A stretch of DNA of 64,000 nucleotides from Mesorhizobium sp. J428 (lineage in GTDB: Bacteria > Pseudomonadota > Alphaproteobacteria > Rhizobiales > Rhizobiaceae). Made by a program: the position numbers and the translations under genes. Within the stretch, counting starts at the first letter, position 1, and each line of letters starts with the position of its first letter. The notes below the pieces were generated by a model. That model ran no database searches. It was not told where the DNA came from and saw nothing but the letters and a program-made list of their open reading frames with translations. Below, piece by piece: positions 54,957-63,911 of the stretch. The stretch lies in the NCBI RefSeq assembly GCF_024699925.1, contig NZ_JAJOMX010000001.1:3758001-3822000 (forward strand), read 5' to 3'.

Positions 54957-55056
54957 GGCAACGTATCGCGCTGCTTGAACGCTCAATACCCGACTGGGCG
55001 TCTTTCCCTTACTCCCCTATTCCCTTATTGCCCTACTGCCCTATTCCCTACCTGCC
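54924..55056. repeat. Inverted repeat rich in GGGCAGTA units at the aroC end
   Basis: Left arm (54924-54962) contains GGCAGGTAGGCAGGAGGGCA and several GGGCAGTA steps; right arm (55028-55056) contains TTGCCCTACTGCCCTATTCC and CTACCTGCC, its imperfect complement. The spacer is about 65 bases. The left arm encodes the end of aroC, including its stop; the right arm lies just upstream of ribB. Probably a genomic repeat inserted between the genes. Confidence 0.7.
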
Positions 55057-55074
55057 TGCGAGCGAAGCGAGCCA

Positions 55075-56175
55075 ATGCCCTACGATCAGAAACGCATCGT
55101 CGAAGCTCTCCGCGCCTTCGAGCGCGGCGAGATCGTGGTCGTCATGGACGACGACGGCCGCGAGAACGAGGGCGACCTGATCGTTGCCGCCGTTCATTGC
55201 ACGCCGGAGAAGATGGCATTCATCGTGCGGCACACATCCGGCATCGTCTGCGCGCCGATGCCGCGCGAGGAGGCGCGCCGCCTCAATCTCGCGCCGATGG
55301 TGGCCGAGAACGATTCGGCCCACACCACCGCCTTCACCGTCTCGGTCGACTTCCGCCACGGCACGACGACCGGTATTTCCGCCGAGGACCGCACGGCGAC
55401 CGTGCGCAACCTCGCCAATTCCAACGTCGGCCCGCATGACTTCGCCCGGCCGGGCCACATCTTCCCGCTGGTCGCCCGCGAGGGCGGGGTGCTGATGCGC
55501 TCGGGCCATACCGAGGCCGCCGTCGACCTGTGCCGGCTCGCGGGCCTGCCGCCGGTCGGCGTCATCTGCGAACTCGTTAACGATGACGGCACGGTCATGC
55601 GCGGCCCGCAGGTCACCACCTTCGCGGCCGCCCACGGCCTCAAGCAGGTTTCCGTGGCCGATCTGATCGCCTATCGCCAGCGGCAGGAGACGCTGATCGA
55701 ATGCGTCGCCAGTTTCGATATCGACACGGTCGGCGGCCGAGCGAAAGCGCATGCCTACACGTTGCCGTGGGATCCGATGCAGCACCTCGCCGTGGTCTAC
55801 GGGGATATCCGCGACGGCACCGACGTGCCGGTGCGCCTCCATCCAGAGAACGTGGTCGCCGACGTGCTCGGCGGGTCGAGCCGGCTGGACGCCATCATGA
55901 AGATGATGGGCGAGGAGAAGCGCGGCGTCATCGTCTATCTGCGCGAAGGCTCGGTCGGCGTCGCCCACCAGGCGCGCAATCGCCCCGTCAATAGCGACCA
56001 GGAGACCCATGCCGAAGCGTTGCGCCGCGAAAGCGAGTGGCGCGAGATCGGCCTCGGCGCCCAGATCCTGAAGCATCTCGGCATTTCCTCGATCATCCTG
56101 CTGTCGTCCCGCGAGCGCCACTATGTCGGCCTCGAAGGATTCGGCATCAAGATCGCCAGGACCGAGATCGTCTAG
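55075..56175 (+). CDS. ribB: 3,4-dihydroxy-2-butanone 4-phosphate synthase with GTP cyclohydrolase II-like domain
   Basis: 366 residues. Residues ~5-205 are the DHBP synthase domain: VVMDDDGRENEGDLIVAA, RHTSGIVCAPM, ISAEDRTATVRNLANSN, RPGHIFPLVAREGGVLMRSG and GHTEAAVDLCRLAG. Residues ~206-366 resemble GTP cyclohydrolase II but lack the three zinc Cys (where CxSEC and CDC motifs normally sit, this protein has VRLHPENVVADVLGGSS), so that half is probably inactive or structural. It supplies the four-carbon unit of riboflavin. Confidence 0.92.
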   Translation: MPYDQKRIVEALRAFERGEIVVVMDDDGRENEGDLIVAAVHCTPEKMAFIVRHTSGIVCAPMPREEARRLNLAPMVAENDSAHTTAFTVSVDFRHGTTTGISAEDRTATVRNLANSNVGPHDFARPGHIFPLVAREGGVLMRSGHTEAAVDLCRLAGLPPVGVICELVNDDGTVMRGPQVTTFAAAHGLKQVSVADLIAYRQRQETLIECVASFDIDTVGGRAKAHAYTLPWDPMQHLAVVYGDIRDGTDVPVRLHPENVVADVLGGSSRLDAIMKMMGEEKRGVIVYLREGSVGVAHQARNRPVNSDQETHAEALRRESEWREIGLGAQILKHLGISSIILLSSRERHYVGLEGFGIKIARTEIV

Positions 56176-56216
56176 CCGATGGCCAATTCGGGCCGGTCGT
56201 CCTATATGATGACGGC

Positions 56217-57143
56217 ATGACCACCCGCCTCTACAGCAATCCGATCCATCTCGACCACCTGACGCCGCCCGGGCATCCCGAGCGGCCCGACAGGTTGCGG
56301 GCGATCGAAAAGGTGCTGGAGCACGAGGCGTTCTCGGTGCTCGACCGCGTGCAGTCGCCGATGGGCGATCCCGCCTCGATCCTGCTGGCGCATCCAAAGC
56401 ACTATGTCGACCGGATCGAAGCCGCCATCCCCGAGACAGGCATGGCGCGGATCGACAGCGACACCTCCGTGAGCCCGAAGAGCTGGGAGGCGGCGCTGAC
56501 CGGAGTCGGCGCGGCGAATGCGGCGGTGGACGACGTGTTCGAGGGCAGGGCGGCCAACGTCTTTGTCGCGACGCGGCCGCCGGGCCACCACGCCGAGAAG
56601 GTCAAGGCGATGGGCTTCTGCCTGTTCAACAATGCCGCGATCGCCGCCCGTCACGCGCAGAAGACGCATGGCGCCGAGCGCGTCGCGATCGTCGACTGGG
56701 ACGTGCATCACGGCAACGGCACGCAGGACATCTTCTGGACCGACCCGACGGTGCTCTACTGCTCTACCCACCAGATGCCGCTCTATCCGGGCACCGGGGC
56801 GAAAACCGAGACGGGCGTCGGCAACATCGTCAACGCGCCGCTGGCGCCGGACACCGACGGCGAGGTCTTCCGCGACGCCTTCGAGAGCCGCATCCTGCCG
56901 GCGCTAGACGCCTTCCGCCCCGACCTCATCATCATCTCCGCCGGCTTCGACGCGCATCACCGCGATCCGTTGGCCGAGATCAACCTCGTCGAGGACGATT
57001 TCTCCTGGGCGACCGGAAAGCTGATGGACCGCGCCGCGCGTTTCTCGTCCAACCGGCTTGTCAGCCTGCTGGAGGGTGGCTACGACCTGCAGGGACTCGC
57101 GCTGTCCGTGGCCGCCCATGTCGGCCGCCTGATGAGAGGTTGA
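56217..57143 (+). CDS. Histone deacetylase-family (acetylpolyamine/acetoin utilisation-like) amidohydrolase
   Basis: 308 residues. Zn-dependent arginase-fold deacetylase: [20 protein letters not shown] (catalytic His pair), [19 protein letters not shown] (metal Asp and His), [13 protein letters not shown] (metal Asp) and [15 protein letters not shown]. Cleaves an N-acetyl group from an unknown substrate, possibly acetylated polyamine or lysine. Precedes xseB by 5 bases, the usual rhizobial order. Confidence 0.93.
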   Translation: MTTRLYSNPIHLDHLTPPGHPERPDRLRAIEKVLEHEAFSVLDRVQSPMGDPASILLAHPKHYVDRIEAAIPETGMARIDSDTSVSPKSWEAALTGVGAANAAVDDVFEGRAANVFVATRPPGHHAEKVKAMGFCLFNNAAIAARHAQKTHGAERVAIVDWDVHHGNGTQDIFWTDPTVLYCSTHQMPLYPGTGAKTETGVGNIVNAPLAPDTDGEVFRDAFESRILPALDAFRPDLIIISAGFDAHHRDPLAEINLVEDDFSWATGKLMDRAARFSSNRLVSLLEGGYDLQGLALSVAAHVGRLMRG

Positions 57144-57148
57144 CCCCC

Positions 57149-57400
57149 ATGGCCGAAGACGCCAACGACGACATCAAGGCGATGAGCTTCGAGCAGGCGC
57201 TGGAGGCGCTGGAGCGCATCGTCGAGAACCTGGAACGCGGCGACGTGCCGCTCGACCAGTCGATCCGCATCTACGAGCGCGGCGAATCGCTGAAGGCGCA
57301 CTGCGATCGGCTCTTGAAGGCTGCCGAGGACAAGGTCGAGAAGATCCGCCTGTCTCGCGACGGCAAGCCGGCCGGCGTCGAGCCTCTGGATGGGGCGTAA
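57149..57400 (+). CDS. xseB: Exodeoxyribonuclease VII small subunit
   Basis: 83 residues: [40 protein letters not shown] and a charged tail of the XseB two-helix family. Pairs with XseA (not in the window) to degrade single-stranded DNA. In rhizobia xseB is often directly followed by dxs; here six genes/ORFs (57470-59438) lie between. Confidence 0.95.
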   Translation: MAEDANDDIKAMSFEQALEALERIVENLERGDVPLDQSIRIYERGESLKAHCDRLLKAAEDKVEKIRLSRDGKPAGVEPLDGA

Positions 57401-57469
57401 GCGACGGCATTTGTTGCCCGTATCGTCGCTCGGTGGTAAACTGGCTAGGTCTGGCCAAGGAGCCTAGCG

Positions 57470-57733
57470 ATGTTAAAGGTGAATATTCTAGAGGCGAAAA
57501 ACTCGCTGTCGCGTCTGATCGAGGCTGTCGAGAGTGGCGCCGAGCCCGAGATCATCATTGCCCGTAACGGCAAGCCTGCGGCCAGGCTGGTTGCCATTCA
57601 GACACGCCCGACGGGCAAGCGGCCATTGGGGATGTTCCGGGATGGGACCCCTCCGTTGGATCTCGAGACATTCAACGCGACCGATCCGATCATCGAGAAG
57701 CTGTTCGCGGGCGAGGCCTCGGCCGAACCGTGA
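57470..57733 (+). CDS. Phd/YefM-family antitoxin
   Basis: 87 residues. MLKVNILEAKNSLSRLIEAV and IIIARNGKPAARLVAI match the Phd_YefM N-terminal DNA-binding fold; the tail (FNATDPIIEKLFAGEAS) probably folds on the toxin. It overlaps the next gene by 4 bases (GTGA), as typical for toxin-antitoxin pairs. Confidence 0.87.
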   Translation: MLKVNILEAKNSLSRLIEAVESGAEPEIIIARNGKPAARLVAIQTRPTGKRPLGMFRDGTPPLDLETFNATDPIIEKLFAGEASAEP

Positions 57734-58122
57734 GGCTGTTGCTCGATACTCATATCGCGATTTGGGCCGCCAAGAATCCCGAGCGCATTGCTGAAGCAGT
57801 GCGGCTGGACATCGAAGACGCCGGTAACGAAGTCGTGGTCTCTGTCGTTGCGATCTGGGAAATTGCGATCAAGAGGCAACTGGATCGAAACGATCCGCCG
57901 CCTTTCTCGGCGACGGAGGCGATCGACGCTTTCAGCCGTCTGGGTTTCCAGCTTTTGGACGTTACCGCGACTCATGCTGCAAAGGTAGAAACTCTGCCCC
58001 TGCACCACGGTGACCCGTTCGACAGACTGATGGTGGCGCAGGCATTGTGCGAGCCGATGCGCCTGATCACGCATGACAAGCGCCTGACCGCTTACACCGA
58101 TCTGGTGACCTACGTTCCATAG
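57730..58122 (+). CDS. PIN-domain toxin VapC
   Basis: 130 residues from a GTG within the antitoxin stop region. The acidic residues of the PIN nuclease are in RLLLDTHIAIWAA (first Asp), VVAIWEIAIK (Glu), HGDPFDRLMVAQAL (Asp pair) and the final THDKRLTAY. Probably a tRNA or rRNA endonuclease neutralised by the upstream protein. Its 3' side is followed by a vestige of a second PIN toxin tail (58141-58194). Confidence 0.9.
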   Translation: MRLLLDTHIAIWAAKNPERIAEAVRLDIEDAGNEVVVSVVAIWEIAIKRQLDRNDPPPFSATEAIDAFSRLGFQLLDVTATHAAKVETLPLHHGDPFDRLMVAQALCEPMRLITHDKRLTAYTDLVTYVP

Positions 58123-58140
58123 TGGCCAAGACCACATTCC

Positions 58141-58194
58141 CTTGTCGGCGACAAACAATTGGCCGCTTACAGCGATACGATCATCTCCTGGTAG
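58141..58194 (+). pseudogene. Vestigial C-terminus of a second PIN toxin
   Basis: In frame, this reads LVGDKQLAAYSDTIISW then TAG, very like the final residues of VapC-type toxins (LITHDKRLTAYTDLVTYVP here). There is no start codon nor upstream domain. It lies 19 bases after the stop of the intact toxin and may be the remains of a gene replaced by recombination. Confidence 0.5.
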
Positions 58195-58230
58195 GCGCTG
58201 CCCGACCCAACCGGACAAAGGAGCGATCCC

Positions 58231-58521
58231 GTGTGCCGCAACATCAAGCAACTGTTCAACTTCGATCCTCCCGCGACGGACGACGAAGTGTATGAGGCCG
58301 CGCTTCAGTTCGTGCGCAAGGTTTCCGGCGCGAATGCGCCGTCGAAAAAGAATCGGAAGGCATTCGACCGGGCGGTCAGGAAGATCACGGCGGCCACCCG
58401 CGAATTGATCGATACGCTCGATACGACCCAGCCGCCGAAGGATCGCGACGAAGAGACCGCCAAGGCGCGGGCGCGATCCGCATTGCGTTTTTCCCCGTCA
58501 CCTGTGATCGTATTCGAATGA
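58231..58521 (+). CDS. DUF2277 protein
   Basis: 96 residues from a GTG with AAGGAGCG upstream. MCRNIKQLFNFDPPATDDEV, FVRKVSGANAPSKKNRKAFD and TRELIDTLDTTQPPKDRDEE match the DUF2277 family. Function unknown. The stop TGA overlaps the pirin ATG (ATGA), suggesting translational coupling. Confidence 0.9.
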   Translation: MCRNIKQLFNFDPPATDDEVYEAALQFVRKVSGANAPSKKNRKAFDRAVRKITAATRELIDTLDTTQPPKDRDEETAKARARSALRFSPSPVIVFE

Positions 58522-59438
58522 GCTATTTTCCCGTACGCGACCCCGAGCCCGGCGACGCCTTCTCCTGCGACGCCATCGAACTGATGGTCATCCCCAACGC
58601 CAAGGACATCGGCGGATTCGAGGTGCGCCGGGCGCTGCCGACGGCGAAGCGCCGGCTCGTCGGGCCCTTCATCTTCTTCGACCGCATGGGCCCCGCGATC
58701 CTGCGCGCGGGCCAGGCGATGGACGTGCGGCCGCATCCGCATATCGGCCTGTCGACCGTCACCTATCTCTTCGACGGCCACATCCGCCATCGCGATTCGC
58801 TCGGCACCGAGATGGTGATCGCGCCGGGGGACGTGAACCTGATGACCGCTGGCCGTGGCATCGTGCATTCGGAGCGCACGCCTCAGGAGCTTCGCGGCGC
58901 ACCGATGTCGATCTCGGGCCTGCAGACCTGGATCGCGCTTCCCGACGGCAAGGAAGAGATCGCGCCGGAATTCGCCAACACGCAGAAGGCGCACCTGCCG
59001 GACTTCGACGACGGCGGCGTCACCGGCTCGGTGGTGATCGGCGCGTTCCAGGGGCTGGCCTCGCCGGTCAAGGCCTATTCCGACACGCTCTATGCTTCGC
59101 TGCGCCTCGATCCCGGCGCGCGCGTGCAGATCCCGGCGGATGCCGAGGAGCGGGCGATCTACGTGCTGGAAGGGTCGGTGATCATCGCCGGCGACCGATT
59201 CCCCTCCGACCGCCTGCTGGTGTTCCGGCCCGGCGACGAGATCATCATATCCTCGGAGACGGGCGCGCATTTCATGCTGTTCGGTGGAGCCTCGCTTGGC
59301 TCGCCCCGCCACATCTGGTGGAACTTCGTCTCGTCGTCGAAGGAACGCATCGAGCAGGCCAAGGAAGAGTGGCGGACGGCGAAGTTCGACATCGTTCCCG
59401 GCGACGAGGAAGAGTTCATTCCTTTGCCGGCCAGCTAG
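58518..59438 (+). CDS. Pirin-family bicupin protein
   Basis: 306 residues. The metal-binding motif of the N-terminal cupin is visible: RPHPHIGLSTVTYLFDGHIR (two His), then the DSLG and the GRGIVHSERTP (His, Glu) segments. The second cupin holds DPGARVQIPADAEERAIYVL. Pirins are redox or quercetinase-like metalloproteins. Coupled with DUF2277 and placed before dxs. Confidence 0.93.
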   Translation: MSYFPVRDPEPGDAFSCDAIELMVIPNAKDIGGFEVRRALPTAKRRLVGPFIFFDRMGPAILRAGQAMDVRPHPHIGLSTVTYLFDGHIRHRDSLGTEMVIAPGDVNLMTAGRGIVHSERTPQELRGAPMSISGLQTWIALPDGKEEIAPEFANTQKAHLPDFDDGGVTGSVVIGAFQGLASPVKAYSDTLYASLRLDPGARVQIPADAEERAIYVLEGSVIIAGDRFPSDRLLVFRPGDEIIISSETGAHFMLFGGASLGSPRHIWWNFVSSSKERIEQAKEEWRTAKFDIVPGDEEEFIPLPAS

Positions 59439-59517
59439 GCTGCGACGGAGGCCCACGTTTACTTTTCGGGCCGCACTGCCTATGTCGGCAGCACTATAGG
59501 AAAAAGAAGCCGGACAA

Positions 59518-61428
59518 TTGCCCTCTCCGTCCACGCCACTCCTCGACAAGGTCCGCATCCCTGAGGACCTGCGCAAGCTGTCGGAAGCCGAACTGCCGCA
59601 GCTCGCAGCCGAACTGCGCGAGGAACTGATCGACGCGGTCTCGCAGACCGGCGGCCATCTCGGCGCCGGGCTCGGCGTGGTCGAGCTGACCGTGGCGCTT
59701 CACTACGTCTTCAACACGCCGGACGATCGCCTGATCTGGGACGTCGGCCACCAGGCCTATCCGCACAAGATCCTGACCGGGCGGCGCGACCGCATCCGCA
59801 CGCTCAGGAGCGAGAACGGCCTGTCGGGCTTCACCAAGCGCGCCGAGAGCGAATACGACCCGTTTGGCGCGGCACATTCCTCGACCTCGATCTCGGCCGG
59901 GCTCGGCATGGCGGTTGCCCGCGACCTCGACGGGCGGAAAAACAATGTCATCGCCGTGATCGGCGACGGCGCGATGTCGGCCGGCATGGCCTATGAGGCG
60001 ATGAACAATGCCGGCGCGCTCGACGCCCGGCTGATCGTCATCCTCAACGACAACGACATGTCGATCGCCCCGCCGACGGGCGCGATGAGCGCCTATCTCG
60101 CGCGCCTCGCCGTCGGCAAGACCTATCTCGGCTTCCGCGATTTCGGCAAGAAACTGACCTCCTACCTCGGCAAGCGTGCGGACCGCGCCATCACCCGCGC
60201 CGTCGAGCATGCGCGCGGCTACGTGACCGGCGGCACGATGTTCGAGGAGCTCGGCTTCTACCACATCGGCCCGATCGACGGGCACAATCTGGAGCACCTG
60301 ATCCCGGTGCTGAAGAACGTCCGCGACAATGGCGACGGGCCGGTGCTGATCCACGTCATCACCAAGAAGGGCAAGGGCTACGGCCCAGCCGAGGCGGCGG
60401 AAGACAAGTATCACGGCGTCAACAAATTCGACGTCATCACCGGCGCCCAGGCGAAGGCGCCCGCCAATGCGCCCGCCTACACCAAGGTTTTCGCAGAGGC
60501 TCTCGTCGACGAGGCGCTGCGCGACGACAAGATCGTCGCGGTCACGGCGGCGATGCCTTCCGGCACCGGCCTCGATCTGTTCGGCGAGGCATTCCCGACC
60601 CGCACCTTCGACGTCGGCATTGCCGAGCAGCATGCGGTCACTTTCGCAGCAGGCCTTGCGACGGAAGGCTTCAAGCCCTTCGCCGCGATCTATTCGACCT
60701 TCCTGCAGCGCGCCTACGACCAGGTGGTCCACGACGTGGCGATCCAGAAGCTGCCGGTGCGTTTCCCCATCGATCGCGCCGGCTTCGTCGGCGCCGACGG
60801 GCCGACGCATTGCGGCGCCTTCGACGTCGGCTTCCTGGCATCGCTGCCGGGCTTCGTGGTGATGGCGGCCGCCGACGAGGCGGAACTGCGCCACATGGTG
60901 CGCACTGCGGCGGAGTATGACGAGGGCCCGATCTCCTTCCGCTATCCGCGCGGCAACGGTGTCGGCGTCGAGATGCCGGCGCGGGGTTCGTTCCTCGACA
61001 TCGGCAAGGGACGCATCCTGCGCCAGGGTTCGAAGGTGGCACTTCTGTCGCTCGGCACGCGCTTGGCGGACTGCCTGCTGGCAGCCGAGGAGCTCGATGC
61101 CGCCGGCCTGTCGACCACCGTCGCCGACGCCCGCTTCGCCAAGCCGCTCGACACCGATCTCGTCGGCCGGCTGGCACGCGAGCACGAGGTGCTGATCACG
61201 GTGGAGGAGGGGGCCGTTGGCGGCTTCGGCAGCCAGGTGCTGCAGTTCCTCGCCATGAACGGCCTGCTCGACAACGGGCTGAAGGTGCGCCCGCTCTGCC
61301 TGCCGGACGAGTTCACCGATCACGCCAAGCCCGAGAAGATGTATGCCGACGCGGGCCTCGACGCCGCCGGCATCGTCCGCACGGTCTTCGCCACGCTCCA
61401 TCGCGAGATCCGCGCCGCAAGCGCGTGA
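59518..61428 (+). CDS. dxs: 1-deoxy-D-xylulose-5-phosphate synthase
   Basis: 636 residues. TPP-binding motif [20 protein letters not shown] with [19 protein letters not shown] and [14 protein letters not shown] region (here [18 protein letters not shown]). Entry enzyme of the MEP pathway feeding ispE, ispB and ubiA here. Start is taken as TTG at 59518; AAAAAGAAG-like sequence and no clear ribosome-binding site upstream, so the start is uncertain by a few codons. Confidence 0.97.
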   Translation: MPSPSTPLLDKVRIPEDLRKLSEAELPQLAAELREELIDAVSQTGGHLGAGLGVVELTVALHYVFNTPDDRLIWDVGHQAYPHKILTGRRDRIRTLRSENGLSGFTKRAESEYDPFGAAHSSTSISAGLGMAVARDLDGRKNNVIAVIGDGAMSAGMAYEAMNNAGALDARLIVILNDNDMSIAPPTGAMSAYLARLAVGKTYLGFRDFGKKLTSYLGKRADRAITRAVEHARGYVTGGTMFEELGFYHIGPIDGHNLEHLIPVLKNVRDNGDGPVLIHVITKKGKGYGPAEAAEDKYHGVNKFDVITGAQAKAPANAPAYTKVFAEALVDEALRDDKIVAVTAAMPSGTGLDLFGEAFPTRTFDVGIAEQHAVTFAAGLATEGFKPFAAIYSTFLQRAYDQVVHDVAIQKLPVRFPIDRAGFVGADGPTHCGAFDVGFLASLPGFVVMAAADEAELRHMVRTAAEYDEGPISFRYPRGNGVGVEMPARGSFLDIGKGRILRQGSKVALLSLGTRLADCLLAAEELDAAGLSTTVADARFAKPLDTDLVGRLAREHEVLITVEEGAVGGFGSQVLQFLAMNGLLDNGLKVRPLCLPDEFTDHAKPEKMYADAGLDAAGIVRTVFATLHREIRAASA

Positions 61429-61429
61429 G

Positions 61430-61476
61430 CCAGGCTGAATCAATTTCTCAGGCACGTGAATCAGCCTGGCAGCGTC
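61430..61476 (+). terminator. Hairpin after dxs
   Basis: GCCAGGCTGA and TCAGCCTGGC are perfect 10-base complements about 22 bases apart, directly after the dxs stop. There is no T-tract, so it may be a Rho-dependent or RNA-protecting structure. Confidence 0.5.
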
Positions 61477-61588
61477 TTTGCATAAGACTCTGTTTACGCT
61501 GCAGTTTGGCGTTTTCCTAACCCTGTCCTTTGGCCGTTTTTCAATCGGCCGCTGGTAGAACGCTTCCCGGGACAGGGAGCATAACAAC

Positions 61589-61858
61589 ATGAAAACGACG
61601 ATTGTCGCGGCGCTGGCCCTCGCCGCCTCGCTGACCTCGGCGATGGGCGAGCAGCGCTACGACCGCAAGCTCGAAGCGGCCGCGATCAGCATTGCCGCCT
61701 CGAAGATGGGCGACCTGCGCGGCGGCTTCGAAGTGGACACCCGGCCGGTGTTCGTGACGCCGATCGACCGGTCGCAGCCGACGCATCTTTCAGCCGGGCG
61801 CATGGACACGACGCCGACCGGCTCGGTCAGGATGGCTTCGCGAAGCGTCCGCTTCTGA
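61589..61858 (+). CDS. Small secreted protein, unknown function
   Basis: 89 residues with a signal peptide (KTTIVAALALAASLTSAMGE). The mature part is basic with ISIAASKMGDLRGGFEVDTR and an Arg/Ser-rich end; no family. GGGAGC before the ATG. It sits alone between dxs and tlyA. Confidence 0.68.
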   Translation: MKTTIVAALALAASLTSAMGEQRYDRKLEAAAISIAASKMGDLRGGFEVDTRPVFVTPIDRSQPTHLSAGRMDTTPTGSVRMASRSVRF

Positions 61859-61908
61859 GCAACGCTCGCAGGCTTGCTTTCGCCGGCCCGACCGGCCAAG
61901 GAAGCTCG

Positions 61909-62670
61909 ATGTCCGCCGCAAGCCCCGCCAACCGCCAGCGCCTCGACGAGCTCCTCGTCGTCCGCGGCCTCTTCGCCAGCCGCTCGCGCGCCCGCGATGC
62001 GATCGAGCGGGGCACCATCACCGTCTCGGGCAAGGTCGAGACCAAGCCGGGCAGGGTGGTCGAGCAGGGAGCAGACATCGCCGTGGACGATCCGGCGCGC
62101 GGCTATGTCTCGCGCTCCGCGCTGAAGCTCGTCGCGGCACTCGATCATTTTTCGATCGACCCGTCGGGCTGCCATGCCCTCGATGTCGGCGCCTCGACGG
62201 GCGGCTTCACCCAGGTCCTGCTGGAGCGGGGTGCCGCCTCCGTCGCCGCCATCGATGTCGGCCGCGACCAGCTGCACGAGAGCCTGCGCGCCGATCCGCG
62301 TGTCCGGGCAATCGAGGGCCTGAACGCGCGCGACCTGACGATCGAGCATCTCGACGGAAGAGCACCGCAGATCGTCGTCGCGGATGTGAGCTTCATATCG
62401 CTGAAGCTGGCATTGCCGCCGGCGCTCACCCTCGCGGCACCTGGTGCGGCCGCCGCGTTTCTGGTGAAACCACAGTTCGAGGCCGGCCGCGAGGCGATCG
62501 GCAAGGGCGGCCTGCTGCGCGATCCGGCGCTGGGCGAAAAGATCGCTGAGGACATGTCGTCCTGGCTGGAGACGCAGCCCGGCTGGCGCTCGCTCGGCAT
62601 CGCGCCGTCGCCGATCGCGGGCGGCGACGGCAACCGCGAATTCCTGCTCGGTGGGAGGAAGGACCGGTGA
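61909..62670 (+). CDS. tlyA: 16S/23S rRNA (cytidine-2'-O)-methyltransferase TlyA
   Basis: 253 residues. Residues 8-65 form an S4 RNA-binding domain (RLDELLVVRGLFASRSRARD, ISGKVE-like VSGKVETKPG). The FtsJ-like methyltransferase has ALDVGASTGGFTQVLLERGA (SAM), VADVSFISLKLALP and LVKPQFEAGRE (Lys and Glu of the KDKE set). The family methylates ribosomal RNA and its loss confers capreomycin resistance in some species. Overlaps the next gene by 4 bases. Confidence 0.94.
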   Translation: MSAASPANRQRLDELLVVRGLFASRSRARDAIERGTITVSGKVETKPGRVVEQGADIAVDDPARGYVSRSALKLVAALDHFSIDPSGCHALDVGASTGGFTQVLLERGAASVAAIDVGRDQLHESLRADPRVRAIEGLNARDLTIEHLDGRAPQIVVADVSFISLKLALPPALTLAAPGAAAAFLVKPQFEAGREAIGKGGLLRDPALGEKIAEDMSSWLETQPGWRSLGIAPSPIAGGDGNREFLLGGRKDR

Positions 62671-63908
62671 ACGTGCGGCTCAGGATCGACTCGCTCGGCG
62701 GCCAGGGCGACGGCGTGGCCCGGACCGAGCGCGGCCAGGTCTTCGTTCCGTTCACCCTGCCGGGCGAGATCGTCAACGCGGCCGTCGAGCGCGACCGCGG
62801 CACGCTGATGGCGGTGGTTGAACCGTCGCTGCTCAGAGTCGAGCCTCCGTGCCGGCATTTCGGCACCTGCGGCGGCTGTTCGCTCCAGCACATGGAGGGT
62901 GCGGCCTATCGCGCCTTCAAGGCGGAGCGCGTCGCCTCGGCGCTGAAGCGGGAGCGGATCGACGTGGCGCTCGAACCGTTGGTCGACTGCGCGCCCGACA
63001 GCCGCCGCCGCGTGGTGCTGAGCGGCCGCAAGACGACAGGCGGCATGCTGCTGGGCTATCACCGCATGCAGTCGGGCGAGATCGTCGACATCGAGGAATG
63101 CCGCATCGCCGTGCCGTCGATCGTTTCGGCCTTGCCGCTGCTGCGCGACCTTGCCGGCGTCGTCTGCCAGAACACGAAGCCTTTCCATGTCACGGTGACC
63201 GCGACGGAGACCGGCCACGATGTCGCCTTCGCCGATGTCGGCGACGTGCCCGACGCGGCGCGGCGGGCGGCGGGCGATATGGCGATCCGTCAACGTCTGG
63301 CGCGGCTCTCGATCGAGGGCGACATCGTGGTCGAGCATCACAGGCCGGCCATCCGCTATGGCAGCGTGGACGTCTCGCCGCCGCCCGGAAGCTTTCTCCA
63401 GGCGGTCGCCTCCGCCGAGGAGGCGATGGCCGGCCTCGTCATGGCGCACCTTGCCAAGGCCAAGCGCGTGGCCGATCTCTTCTGCGGCTCCGGCGCCTTT
63501 GCGCTGCGCCTTGCCCGTGGCTCTGAAGTCCATGCCGTGGAGGCGGAAGCCGCTCCTCTTGCCGCCCTCGACCGCGGCTTCCGTTTCTCGACGGGGCTGA
63601 AGCGCGTCACGACGGAGAAGCGCGATCTCTTCCGCCGGCCGCTCACCTTCAAGGAACTCGATGCGTTCGACGGCATCGTCTTCGATCCGCCGCGCGCGGG
63701 CGCCGAGGACCAGTCGCGGCAGATCGCGCGGTCAAACGTGCCGAAGGTGGCGGCGGTGTCCTGCAATCCCACGACGCTCGCCCGCGACCTGCGCATCCTC
63801 ATCGACGGCGGCTACAGGCTGGTCGGCGTGACGCCTGTCGACCAGTTCCTCTGGTCGCCACATGTCGAGGCGGTGGCGCTGCTGGAGAAACCGCGCAAGC
63901 GGCGGTGA
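62667..63908 (+). CDS. RlmD/TrmA-family RNA uracil-C5 methyltransferase
   Basis: 413 residues from a GTG overlapping the tlyA stop. N-terminal TRAM-like domain (DSLGGQGDGVARTERGQVFV), [4Fe-4S] Cys in CRHFGTCGGCSLQH, the SAM site VADLFCGSGAFALRLA, and the catalytic region IVFDPPRAGAEDQ and AVSCNPTTLARDL (nucleophilic Cys), then QFLWSPHVEAVAL. Methylates a uracil in rRNA or tRNA; which one is not determined here. Confidence 0.94.
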   Translation: MNVRLRIDSLGGQGDGVARTERGQVFVPFTLPGEIVNAAVERDRGTLMAVVEPSLLRVEPPCRHFGTCGGCSLQHMEGAAYRAFKAERVASALKRERIDVALEPLVDCAPDSRRRVVLSGRKTTGGMLLGYHRMQSGEIVDIEECRIAVPSIVSALPLLRDLAGVVCQNTKPFHVTVTATETGHDVAFADVGDVPDAARRAAGDMAIRQRLARLSIEGDIVVEHHRPAIRYGSVDVSPPPGSFLQAVASAEEAMAGLVMAHLAKAKRVADLFCGSGAFALRLARGSEVHAVEAEAAPLAALDRGFRFSTGLKRVTTEKRDLFRRPLTFKELDAFDGIVFDPPRAGAEDQSRQIARSNVPKVAAVSCNPTTLARDLRILIDGGYRLVGVTPVDQFLWSPHVEAVALLEKPRKRR

Positions 63909-63911
63909 CGG

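Noticed and set aside
54924..55056. CRISPR-like array of GGGCAGTA units
   Set aside because: Units are 8 bases without unique spacers and form an inverted rather than direct array.
55028..55074. FMN riboswitch before ribB
   Set aside because: The leader is occupied by a simple inverted repeat; none of the conserved RFN element blocks are present.
59494..61590. 698-codon minus-strand frame opposite dxs
   Set aside because: Mirror frame of a universal enzyme gene; low complexity.
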